Shown here one piece after another: positions 16,287 through 23,127 of a stretch of DNA of 30,095 nt. Made by a program: the position numbers and the translations under genes. Origin of the DNA: an uncultured Lachnospiraceae bacterium (GTDB lineage: Bacteria > Bacillota > Clostridia > Lachnospirales > Lachnospiraceae); NCBI GenBank assembly GCA_910585205.1, contig CAJUCC010000006.1:1-30095 (forward strand), given 5' to 3'. The notes under the pieces were generated by a model, which worked only from the letters and a program-made list of their open reading frames with translations, made no database searches and was not told the origin of the DNA. How positions within the stretch are numbered: the stretch's first letter is position 1; every line of letters starts with the position of its first letter.

Positions 16287-17195
16287 TTATCCCAGTTTTT
16301 CCAGATCTTCGATTTTTTCTATGTTAATGGTCTTTACATCCCGATTGATTTTCCGCATAAACCCGGACAGTGTTTTGCCCGGCCCGATCTCGATAAAAGT
16401 ATCCACGCCATCCGCCAGCATCCGCTCGATTGTCTGCTGCCATCTGACCGAAGAAGAGACCTGTCTGGTCAGCAAATCCTTTACCTGGCTCCGATCCGTC
16501 ACATAATCCGCCGTCACATTGGCAATATACGGAACGCGGATTTCACTGATCTCCACATCCTCCAGTACCTTTCCGAGCTTTTCACCCGCACCGGACAGCA
16601 TCCGCGAATGGAACGGTCCGCTCACCTTTAACGGCATACACCGCTTTGCCCCTGCCGCTTTCAGCGCTTCCGCAGCCGCGTTGACAGCCGCTTCCTCACC
16701 CGTGATGACGATCTGCCCCGGGCAGTTATAATTGGCAATGGAAACGATTCCTTCCGTTTCCGCACATACTTTTTCGATCGGCTCCGCGTCCAGACCAAGC
16801 ACCGCCGTCATGGCACCTCCTGTCGGCACGGCCTCCTGCATAAAGATGCCTCTCTGTCTTACCACTTTAAATACATCATAAGGGCTCATCACACCGCCGG
16901 CTGCCAGCGCGCCATACTCACCCAGGCTCAGTCCCGCCGTTACGTCCGCTTTCACGCCCTTTTCTTCCACAGCCTTTAAAATAGCCACTTCCGTAGCCAG
17001 CATGGCAATCTGGGTGTACTCCGTGATATGAATGTTATCATTCTCTGCAAAGCATAAACCCGCCACATCCAGTCCGCTTGCCTCACCTGCCAGTTCAAAC
17101 ATCTCCCGGCAGACCGGAACCGTATCATAAAAATCCTTACCCATTCCTACATACTGCGCTCCCTGACCCGGGAACATAAATGCTGTCTTACCCAT
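16287..17195 (-). CDS. fabD: Malonyl-CoA:ACP transacylase
   Basis: A 302-residue acyltransferase that loads malonate onto ACP. It has FPGQGAQYVGMG at the N-terminus, catalytic Ser90 in GLSLGEY, the carboxylate-binding Arg115 and catalytic His196 in GPFHSRML. The ATG follows AAAAAGGAGAAAAGC. The 105-base gap to fabK holds a perfect 17-base FabT-like palindrome and a strong hairpin, so fabD may begin a separately controlled part of the operon. Confidence 0.96.
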   Translation of the reverse strand: MGKTAFMFPGQGAQYVGMGKDFYDTVPVCREMFELAGEASGLDVAGLCFAENDNIHITEYTQIAMLATEVAILKAVEEKGVKADVTAGLSLGEYGALAAGGVMSPYDVFKVVRQRGIFMQEAVPTGGAMTAVLGLDAEPIEKVCAETEGIVSIANYNCPGQIVITGEEAAVNAAAEALKAAGAKRCMPLKVSGPFHSRMLSGAGEKLGKVLEDVEISEIRVPYIANVTADYVTDRSQVKDLLTRQVSSSVRWQQTIERMLADGVDTFIEIGPGKTLSGFMRKINRDVKTINIEKIEDLEKLG

Positions 17196-17210
17196 GCTTT
17201 TCTCCTTTTT

Positions 17211-17227
17211 ACTTTGATATTCAAAGT
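17211..17227. promoter_or_regulatory. FabT-type palindrome before fabD
   Basis: A perfect 17-base inverted repeat ACTTTGA-TAT-TCAAAGT, 15 bases upstream of the fabD ATG. It matches the streptococcal FabT operator pattern TTTGA-N3-TCAAA and the copy before acpP. On the minus strand AATACT lies at its upstream edge, as TATACT does at the acpP copy, but no good -35 accompanies it. Confidence 0.65.
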
Positions 17228-17234
17228 ATTGAAA

Positions 17235-17276
17235 TGTGAAATGGGAGGTCTGTTATGACCTCCTATGTATCTCACA
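17235..17276 (-). other. Two-tier hairpin in the fabK-fabD gap
   Basis: An inner perfect 7-base-pair stem (GGAGGTC 17244-17250, GACCTCC 17257-17263) with a 6-base loop sits inside an outer TGTGA/TCACA stem (17235-17239, 17272-17276). No T-run follows on the minus strand, so it is not a classic terminator. It could be an RNA processing or stabilising element that sets different levels for acpP-fabK and the downstream genes. Confidence 0.5.
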
Positions 17277-17300
17277 TATGAATCGTTTCTGAATCGTTTT

Positions 17301-18224
17301 TTATCGCTTCAGCAGTTTTTCCGCCTCTGCCATAATCTCCTGAATCATTTCCGCGCAGGTCTGTTCTTTCTTCACAAGACCTGCAATCTGTCCCGCCATC
17401 AGCGTGCCGTTTACCGTATCGCCCTCAACGACCGCTTTTCGCAGCGAGCCGAGCGTGAGCTTCTCCAGCTCTTCAAAAGGCGCTCCCTCTTTTTCCAGCT
17501 TTACGTACTCTCTCGTCATATTGTTGCGGAGCTGGCGCACCGGATGACCATGGCTTGTCCCGGTCACTTCCGAATCAATGTCCTTCGCGCCGATCACTTT
17601 TTTCTTATAATTTTCATGTACAATGGATTCCCTGGCAACGACAAAACGGGTTCCCATCTGTACCGCTTCCGCACCGAGCATGATGGAAGCCGCAAATCCT
17701 CTGCCGTCGGCAATGCCGCCCGCCGCGATCACGGGGATTGTCACCGCATCGACAACCTGCGGAACCAGTGTCATCGTCGTGGCGGAACCAATATGTCCGC
17801 CGGACTCCATTCCTTCCGCTACAACCGCATCCGCGCCGCCCCGTTCCATCATCTTCGCCATTGCCACGCTGGCAACAACCGGAATGACTTTTACGCCGGC
17901 CTCTTTCCACATCGCCATATATTTTCCCGGATTGCCGGCGCCGGTCGTCACGACCTTCACGCCCTCTTCCACAATAATACGGGCAATGTCATCCGCCTCC
18001 GGATTCATCAGCATCAGATTGACGCCAAACGGTTTGTCGGTCGCTTCTTTTACTTTCTGAATCTGCTCTCTGATAAATTCAGCCGGAGCGCCGCCGGCGC
18101 CGATCAGGCCGAGTCCGCCGGCTTCGGAAACTGCCGAAGCCAGATTGTGCTCTGCCACCCATGCCATACCGCCTTGGATAATGGGGTATTTGATTTCCAG
18201 TAGCTCCGTTATTCTAGTCTTCAT
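17301..18224 (-). CDS. fabK: Enoyl-ACP reductase II (FMN-dependent)
   Basis: A 307-residue FMN TIM-barrel reductase that performs the last step of each elongation cycle. PIIQGGMAWVAE is at the N-terminus and GMESGGHIG contains His144, the same number as the key active-site His reported for pneumococcal FabK. Cofactor-binding segments IPVIAAGGIADGRG and GAEAVQMGTRF follow. FabK is insensitive to triclosan, unlike FabI, which is absent here. The ATG abuts the acpP stop codon (TAAATG), indicating translational coupling. Confidence 0.95.
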   Translation of the reverse strand: MKTRITELLEIKYPIIQGGMAWVAEHNLASAVSEAGGLGLIGAGGAPAEFIREQIQKVKEATDKPFGVNLMLMNPEADDIARIIVEEGVKVVTTGAGNPGKYMAMWKEAGVKVIPVVASVAMAKMMERGGADAVVAEGMESGGHIGSATTMTLVPQVVDAVTIPVIAAGGIADGRGFAASIMLGAEAVQMGTRFVVARESIVHENYKKKVIGAKDIDSEVTGTSHGHPVRQLRNNMTREYVKLEKEGAPFEELEKLTLGSLRKAVVEGDTVNGTLMAGQIAGLVKKEQTCAEMIQEIMAEAEKLLKR

Positions 18225-18458
18225 TTATGCTTCTACGCCTTTACTTTTCATATACTCAATGACAGCGCCCACCGTTGTGATCTGCTCCAGATCTTCGGAA
18301 GGAATCTCGATGCCGTATTCTTCTTCAAACGCCATAACCAGCTCGAATAAATCGAGGGAATCCGCGCCCAGATCATCCTTAAAGGAAGATTCTTCCGTGA
18401 TCTCAACGCCGTCCAGATTTAACTGCTCCTGAATGATTTCTTTTACTCTTTCTAACAT
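18225..18458 (-). CDS. acpP: Acyl carrier protein
   Basis: A 77-residue acidic protein with the phosphopantetheine attachment site Ser34 in GADSLDL. It carries the growing acyl chain between the Fab enzymes. The ATG follows AAAAGGAGATAAAACA. It is the first gene of the fab operon, right behind a near-consensus promoter, which suits its need for high expression. Confidence 0.97.
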   Translation of the reverse strand: MLERVKEIIQEQLNLDGVEITEESSFKDDLGADSLDLFELVMAFEEEYGIEIPSEDLEQITTVGAVIEYMKSKGVEA

Positions 18459-18498
18459 TGTTTTATCTCCTTTTACCTCTTCATTTATTTACAAAAAT

Positions 18499-18515
18499 AG
18501 TTTGACATTCAAAGT
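18499..18515. promoter_or_regulatory. FabT-type palindrome at the acpP promoter
   Basis: AGTTTGA-CAT-TCAAAGT, an inverted repeat with one mismatch in the outer arms and a perfect TTTGA-N3-TCAAA core (18501-18513). It overlaps the 3' half of the -10 box and the expected transcription start near 18506, the right place for a repressor. The streptococcal FabT (MarR family) operator has the same core. No MarR-type gene is in the window. Confidence 0.7.
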
Positions 18516-18541
18516 ATATGTTGCATCCCTATATTTGTCAA
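18513..18541 (-). promoter_or_regulatory. Main promoter of the fatty acid synthesis operon
   Basis: Minus-strand TTGACA (18536-18541), 17-base spacer, TATACT (18513-18518). The -35 overlaps the rsmI stop codon, so no separate terminator fits between rsmI and acpP and the upstream operon may read through. Confidence 0.85.
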
Positions 18542-19419
18542 CTGTTTTTGCCAACTATTTTTGTCTCCTCTTTTTCCCTGACCAGATACTGGTAAACATC
18601 CCGTCTGGAAACGCCCCGGTCAGCCGCCACCAGTCTCATCGCTTCCTTGCCGGTAATGCCTTTTTCCTCATAATACTGCATATGCTCCCCGATCGTGATT
18701 TCCTCCCATCGGTCGGCAAGCTCTTTCTTTTTTTCCGCCCTGCTCCTGCCTTCCAGCACAAGCACATATTCCCCTCTGGGTGTTTCCCGCTCATACAGGG
18801 CAAGTGCGTCTTCCAGCGTCGTGGGCAGTACCGTCTCGAATTTCTTCGTCAGTTCACGGCAGAGCGTGAGCCGTCTGTTCCCGAACGCTTCCCGCAGTTC
18901 CGTCATCGTACGGACTAGCCTGTGCGGCGCCTCATAGAAAATCATCGTGCGGCTTTCCCCGCACAGTTCCCGCAGCACTTCCCGCTTCTCTTTTTTATCG
19001 GACGGCAGAAATCCCTCAAAGCAAAACCGCCCGGTCGGCAGTCCCGACAGCGTAAGCGCCGTAATGCACGCGCAGGGCCCCGGCAGCGATGTCACGGGAA
19101 TCTCCCGTTCGTGGCACATCCGCACCAGCACTTCGCCCGGATCGGAAACGGCCGGCGTGCCCGCATCCGTCACCAGTGCAACGGTATGGCCGTCTTCCAT
19201 ATATGTGATTAAATATTCCGCTTTTTCAATTTTATTATACTCATGATAACTCGTCATCGGGGTGGAGATGTGAAAGTGATTCAACAGTTTGATACTGTTT
19301 CTCGTATCTTCCGCAGCAATCAGATCCGCCTCCCGCAGCGCCTCCACCACCCGCGGTGTCATATCCTGCAGGTTGCCGATGGGTGTCGCACACAGTATCA
19401 GTTTTCCGCACATATTCAA
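18538..19419 (-). CDS. rsmI: 16S rRNA 2'-O-ribose C1402 methyltransferase
   Basis: A 293-residue RsmI of the tetrapyrrole-methylase fold, which methylates the ribose of C1402 in the ribosomal decoding centre. Motifs are LCATPIGNL, AAEDTRNS, VTDAGTPAVSDPG, GPCACITALTLSG and FEGFLP. The frame opens with TTG, whose TTGA overlaps the trmN6 stop, behind GAGGT at about 9 bases. An ATG two codons later (19413) is possible but lies farther from GAGGT. The C-terminal helical part (EAMRLVAADRGVSRRDVYQYL) looks like the usual RsmI C-terminal helix-turn-helix region. It corresponds to yabC of B. subtilis, next to the yabB homologue here as there. Confidence 0.93.
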   Translation of the reverse strand: MNMCGKLILCATPIGNLQDMTPRVVEALREADLIAAEDTRNSIKLLNHFHISTPMTSYHEYNKIEKAEYLITYMEDGHTVALVTDAGTPAVSDPGEVLVRMCHEREIPVTSLPGPCACITALTLSGLPTGRFCFEGFLPSDKKEKREVLRELCGESRTMIFYEAPHRLVRTMTELREAFGNRRLTLCRELTKKFETVLPTTLEDALALYERETPRGEYVLVLEGRSRAEKKKELADRWEEITIGEHMQYYEEKGITGKEAMRLVAADRGVSRRDVYQYLVREKEETKIVGKNS

Positions 19420-20156
19420 TACCCGTATACCTCATAGATTTCCGGCATATAGACACCCGGTTCCCGGTAAACGATCAGCGGCGGCTCCACTGTCATGCGG
19501 GGATTACCGCCTCTGCTGGCTTCCAGCAGCACCATATTCGGCTCTTTATCCACAAAGGGATAGACAAGCCGCATCCGCTTCGGTTCCAGCCTGTGCGCCC
19601 TCAGCGTGCACAACAGTTCCGCCAGGCGAAACGGTCTGTGTACCAGATAAAACCTGCCGCCCGGCCGCAGCAGTCTTGCCGCCTCCCGCGCCACGTCTTC
19701 AAAGGTACACAATATCTCATGCCGGGCAATGGCTTTCGCTCTGTCAGGCCCCGTCAGGCCATGCTGTCCGATCATATACGGCGGATTACAGGTCACGGCA
19801 TCAAACACGGATGATCCGAATATCTGCGAAGCCTCTTTGATGTCCCCCTCACAGATACGGATCCGTTCTTCCAGACCGTTCAGCGCCACGCTCCGCCTTG
19901 CCATATCCACATTCTCCGGCTGTATTTCCAGTCCGGTCAGATGCGCGGCCTGCGTTTTCGCGGACATCAGAAGCGGAATAATCCCGTTTCCCGTTCCCAG
20001 ATCCAGCGTCTTTCCGCCCTCTCTGGCCCGGGCAAACCCGGATAAGAGCACTGCATCCATCCCGAAGCAGAACCGCTTCGGATTCTGGATAATCCGCAGA
20101 CCGTTTCTCTGCAGATCGTCTATCCGCTCGTCCGCCCGCAGTATATCAGTTGTCAT
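19416..20156 (-). CDS. trmN6: tRNA1(Val) A37 N6-methyltransferase-like protein (YabB/TrmN6)
   Basis: A 246-residue class I SAM-dependent methyltransferase. The SAM-binding motif LDLGTGNGIIP starts at residue 51, the acidic ribose-binding residue is in LEIQPEN, and NPPY at 124-127 is the signature of N6-adenine methyltransferases. FGMDAVLLSGF near the N-terminus is typical of the YabB/TrmN6 group. The ATG overlaps the end of yaaT by 11 bases. The order yaaT-yabB-yabC is the same as in B. subtilis, but yabA and yazA are missing. The tRNA target is taken from the E. coli family member. Confidence 0.88.
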   Translation of the reverse strand: MTTDILRADERIDDLQRNGLRIIQNPKRFCFGMDAVLLSGFARAREGGKTLDLGTGNGIIPLLMSAKTQAAHLTGLEIQPENVDMARRSVALNGLEERIRICEGDIKEASQIFGSSVFDAVTCNPPYMIGQHGLTGPDRAKAIARHEILCTFEDVAREAARLLRPGGRFYLVHRPFRLAELLCTLRAHRLEPKRMRLVYPFVDKEPNMVLLEASRGGNPRMTVEPPLIVYREPGVYMPEIYEVYGY

Positions 20157-21054
20157 CTAATTTGGACTTTCCTTCCTGACGCTCCAGCTTTTCCAGTGCC
20201 TTCAGTTCATCATCCACTTCCACCTTGTCCCGTTTGTTATGCCGCCGCCGGAAACGAAGCTGTTCCACTTTATATTCATGGATTTCTTTTTCATCGTCCA
20301 CCGTGACAACCACTTTGACAAGCTGGCGCAGTACATTGACGCCGGACACTTCGCCCTTCAGGCCGTCACAGGTCGTCACATGATCGCCCACATTGGGCAG
20401 TTTCCGGTTCAGTTCTTCATATGTCTCTTCCTCGTGCTTCAGACAGCACATCAGGCGCCCGCAGACACCGGAAATCTTCGTCGGATTCAGGGAAAGGTTC
20501 TGTTCCTTGGCCATTTTGATGGATACCGGAACAAACTCGGACAAATGTGCGTGACAGCAGAGAATTCTGCCGCAGATTCCCATCCCGCCGATAATTTTCG
20601 TCTCGTCCCTGACACCGATCTGGCGCAGCTCGATTCTCGTCTTGAATACGGACGCCAGATCCTTTACCAGTTCCCGGAAATCAATACGCCCGTCCGCCGT
20701 AAAGTAAAACAGCACTTTATTGTTGTCAAAAGTATATTCCGCATCGATCAGTTTCATTTCCAGTTTATGCTTTTTGATCTTTTCCAGACAGATACGGAAT
20801 GCCTCTTTTTCTTTTCTCTTATTGTTTGCTTCCTGTTCTTCATCCCGCTGAGACGCCACCCGCAGCACCGGTTTCAACGGCTGGACGACTTTCTCGTCCG
20901 GTACTTCCTTTACGCCGCTGACGACCGTGCCGAATTCCACACCCCGGGCCGTCTCCACGATTACGTGATCCCCCTTTTTGATTCGGAACTTTACCGGATC
21001 GAAATAATAAATCTTACCGGCAGTCCGAAACCTTACGCCTATTACTTTTGTCAT
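20146..21054 (-). CDS. yaaT: PSP1-domain protein YaaT (RicT)
   Basis: A 302-residue PSP1-domain protein. It has the cysteine-rich core GICGRILCCHAH and VCGRLMCCLKHE that defines the YaaT/RicT group. In B. subtilis RicT works with RicA and RicF in a complex that binds iron-sulfur clusters and controls RNase Y-dependent mRNA maturation, affecting sporulation and competence. The extreme C-terminus is highly charged with Lys and Glu. The ATG follows GAGGTAGATAGATT and comes 17 bases after holB, as in the Bacillus gene order. Neither ricA nor ricF is in the window. Confidence 0.93.
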   Translation of the reverse strand: MTKVIGVRFRTAGKIYYFDPVKFRIKKGDHVIVETARGVEFGTVVSGVKEVPDEKVVQPLKPVLRVASQRDEEQEANNKRKEKEAFRICLEKIKKHKLEMKLIDAEYTFDNNKVLFYFTADGRIDFRELVKDLASVFKTRIELRQIGVRDETKIIGGMGICGRILCCHAHLSEFVPVSIKMAKEQNLSLNPTKISGVCGRLMCCLKHEEETYEELNRKLPNVGDHVTTCDGLKGEVSGVNVLRQLVKVVVTVDDEKEIHEYKVEQLRFRRRHNKRDKVEVDDELKALEKLERQEGKSKLDDN

Positions 21055-21071
21055 AATCTATCTACCTCATA

Positions 21072-22061
21072 TCAGCTCTCCCGGATTGTCATCAGAAGAA
21101 GCTCCATAGTCAGGTCAAAGTTGACATTGGCGTTCAACCGGCTTTTCGCCCGGTCCAGCCCTTTGAGGATATTCTCAATCCCCTCATAGTCACTTTTTCC
21201 CGCCGCCTTTTTAATATACTGTATTTCCTCTTTAAAAATCAAGTGGTTTACGTCATTTGTCGCCTTAAATAACAGAACATCGCGATACCAGACCGACATA
21301 ATATCCAGATAGTCGTTCACTTCCAGTTTATACTCGCCGATCTTTTTGATCGCCGCCATAATCTCATGCAGTTCCATCTCGCCGATATGTTTCAGCAGCG
21401 TAACGGCTTCTTCCCGGATATTTTCAAATTCCTCACTAACCGCCAGCAGCCGGGCTTTGCCGATATTCCCCCGCGCAAATGCGACACAAATGTCAGCTTT
21501 ATAATCCGGTATCTTCATGGACTCCATCAGATACTGCCGAAGCTGCTTATCCTCCACCGGTTTCATATGCAAAACCACGCAGCGGCTCACAATCGTCGGA
21601 AGCAGCGCATTGACATTGGTTGTCAGAATCAGAATCACGCCGTAGGACGGCGGCTCCTCCAGTGTCTTCAAAAGCGCGTTCTGCGCCTGTATGGTCATCT
21701 TTTCCCCTTCATTGATAATATATATTTTCCGGGGTCCGCTATACGGTTTGATGCCCATATCATTGTTGATCTGTGTGCGAATATCGTCCACACCGATGGT
21801 GTTCGGTTTTTCGTGCGTCAGCCTGATAATATCCGGATGGTTCTTTGACAGCGCTTTCCGGCAGGAATCACAGGTCTGGCATGGCTCCGCGCCCTCGCCT
21901 TCACACTGCAGCGCCATGGCAAAAACGCCGGCGATAAACTCTTTTCCCGCATGCTTTTCCCCGCTGATGACATAGGCATGTGATACCTTATCCGTATCAA
22001 TCGCACTGCGTATCTGTTCTTTCAACTGTTCCTGTCCGATAATATCCGTAAATTTCGCCAC
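21072..22061 (-). CDS. holB: DNA polymerase III delta-prime subunit
   Basis: A 329-residue clamp-loader subunit. The N-terminal AAA+ domain has HAYVISGEKHAGKE in place of a proper Walker A, as expected for delta-prime, which does not hydrolyse ATP. A zinc site is formed by Cys53, Cys61, Cys64 and Cys67. NALLKTLEEPP and the arginine-finger region TIVSRC are both present. The reading frame opens with GTG, preceded by AAGGGATACAAAA, rather than ATG. It loads the sliding clamp with DnaX and delta. It lies between yaaR and yaaT, matching Bacillus. Confidence 0.94.
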   Translation of the reverse strand: MAKFTDIIGQEQLKEQIRSAIDTDKVSHAYVISGEKHAGKEFIAGVFAMALQCEGEGAEPCQTCDSCRKALSKNHPDIIRLTHEKPNTIGVDDIRTQINNDMGIKPYSGPRKIYIINEGEKMTIQAQNALLKTLEEPPSYGVILILTTNVNALLPTIVSRCVVLHMKPVEDKQLRQYLMESMKIPDYKADICVAFARGNIGKARLLAVSEEFENIREEAVTLLKHIGEMELHEIMAAIKKIGEYKLEVNDYLDIMSVWYRDVLLFKATNDVNHLIFKEEIQYIKKAAGKSDYEGIENILKGLDRAKSRLNANVNFDLTMELLLMTIRES

Positions 22062-22084
22062 TTTTGTATCCCTTTCCGCCGCTC

Positions 22085-22525
22085 TTATGTAAATATATCC
22101 AGAAGCAGGCCCCTGATCTCCCCGATTTTATTCAATATCGAAATATGGTCCTTTTCGTCCTTTACAAGCTCCTTGGCCAGCGCATCAAGTGTCTCATCCA
22201 CCAGCCGAATAATGCCATATACCCGGTGCCTCCCTCTTCTGTCCAGAAAATTCTCCCGCGAAAAGGAATGGGAACGGCTTACGACCTCGTTCATAAATTC
22301 CTTTATCATACTCCGATAACGCTTCATGTCTCTGACATCCATGCGCTTGGCAATTTTATTCCCCTGCATGGTAATCTCCTGCATCATCAGGTTGAGTCGT
22401 TCCTGCAGCCCGGCCTCCTCGATATGGCTCGCCAGCGTGAACTTAAAGCTGCCGTCGCTCTGCTGCAACTGCTGCCCCTGTTCAACCGGCGCAGGAGTCG
22501 AAAGCGGATTTACTTTAATATCCAT
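22085..22525 (-). CDS. yaaR: YaaR family protein (DUF327)
   Basis: A 146-residue, largely helical cytoplasmic protein of the YaaR/DUF327 family, whose biochemical function is unknown. The N-terminal 25 residues are Pro/Gln-rich and probably disordered; the rest is charged helix with DMKRYRSMIKEFM and the conserved-looking DRRGRHRVYGI. An upstream ATG at 22573 would add 16 residues overlapping the gmk-like gene. The ATG at 22525 follows GGAGG at 8 bases and is preferred. Its position directly before holB is conserved with B. subtilis. Confidence 0.88.
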   Translation of the reverse strand: MDIKVNPLSTPAPVEQGQQLQQSDGSFKFTLASHIEEAGLQERLNLMMQEITMQGNKIAKRMDVRDMKRYRSMIKEFMNEVVSRSHSFSRENFLDRRGRHRVYGIIRLVDETLDALAKELVKDEKDHISILNKIGEIRGLLLDIFT

Positions 22526-22530
22526 ACGGA

Positions 22531-23118
22531 TTACCTCCACTTCTCCATATATTCCCGAATCTCCGAAAGGCACCGTTCCAGATCATCGTTGCGGAACCGT
22601 TTTCCGATTTCCGCCTCCTCCAGCTTCCGCTCGGAAAAATCCGCCTCATCCGCCAGAAACCGTCTGCAAAGTTCCTGATAACGGGGGTGCTTTTGCAGTT
22701 TTTCCCGATCCAGCGCCCGCTGCAGCCGGACCCCGTCATCCAGCTCGATCAAAATGGGGACAAGGCTTTCTTTCCCGAAATACCGCCGCATGCCGTTATA
22801 GGATTCCAGTGTACCGATCACCAGATAATCATATCGCTGCGGATCAATCTGTTCGTCTCTGACCGTAAAATAATGCCAGACGCCCTGAACCGTATGATAC
22901 GATCGCAGCTCGATCAGTCTTTTTTCCGCTTCGAATTCCCGCAGGCGGTTTTCATCGACAAAAAAATACTCCACGCCGTTTCGCTCCCCGTCCCGGCGGG
23001 GACGGGTCGTATACATCACAATGGTACGGAATCTGCCCGCTTCCCGTTCCAGCAGTTTTTTATAGACCGTGTCCTTACCGGTGGAGCTTTTTCCCATTAT
23101 ATGAAAAATCTTACCCAT
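22531..23118 (-). CDS. Guanylate kinase-like P-loop kinase in the tmk position
   Basis: A 195-residue protein with the guanylate kinase fold. It has an N-terminal P-loop GKSSTGKD (residues 10-16 region), the GMP-binding-like MYTTRPRRDGERNGVEYFF (Tyr36, Arg39, Arg42, Tyr51) and IEL with Glu70. The P-loop differs from the standard GPSGxGK[ST] of Gmk, and the segment that is usually YGT reads WHYFT. In B. subtilis the gene between yaaO and yaaR is tmk; here this protein occupies that place and no tmk is present. It may be a divergent paralogue with a changed substrate. GMP kinase activity is plausible but not proven. The ATG follows GAGGAACGGA. Confidence 0.75.
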   Translation of the reverse strand: MGKIFHIMGKSSTGKDTVYKKLLEREAGRFRTIVMYTTRPRRDGERNGVEYFFVDENRLREFEAEKRLIELRSYHTVQGVWHYFTVRDEQIDPQRYDYLVIGTLESYNGMRRYFGKESLVPILIELDDGVRLQRALDREKLQKHPRYQELCRRFLADEADFSERKLEEAEIGKRFRNDDLERCLSEIREYMEKWR

Positions 23119-23127
23119 TCCGTTCCT

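Noticed and set aside
17235..17276. Intrinsic terminator between fabK and fabD
   Set aside because: The stem is strong, but the bases after it on the minus strand (CATTTCACATTTC) lack a T-run, so full termination is unlikely.
18499..18515. FapR-type operator as an alternative reading of the acpP palindrome
   Set aside because: The core TTTGA-N3-TCAAA matches the FabT pattern much better than the FapR sequence I recall, though neither regulator gene is in the window.
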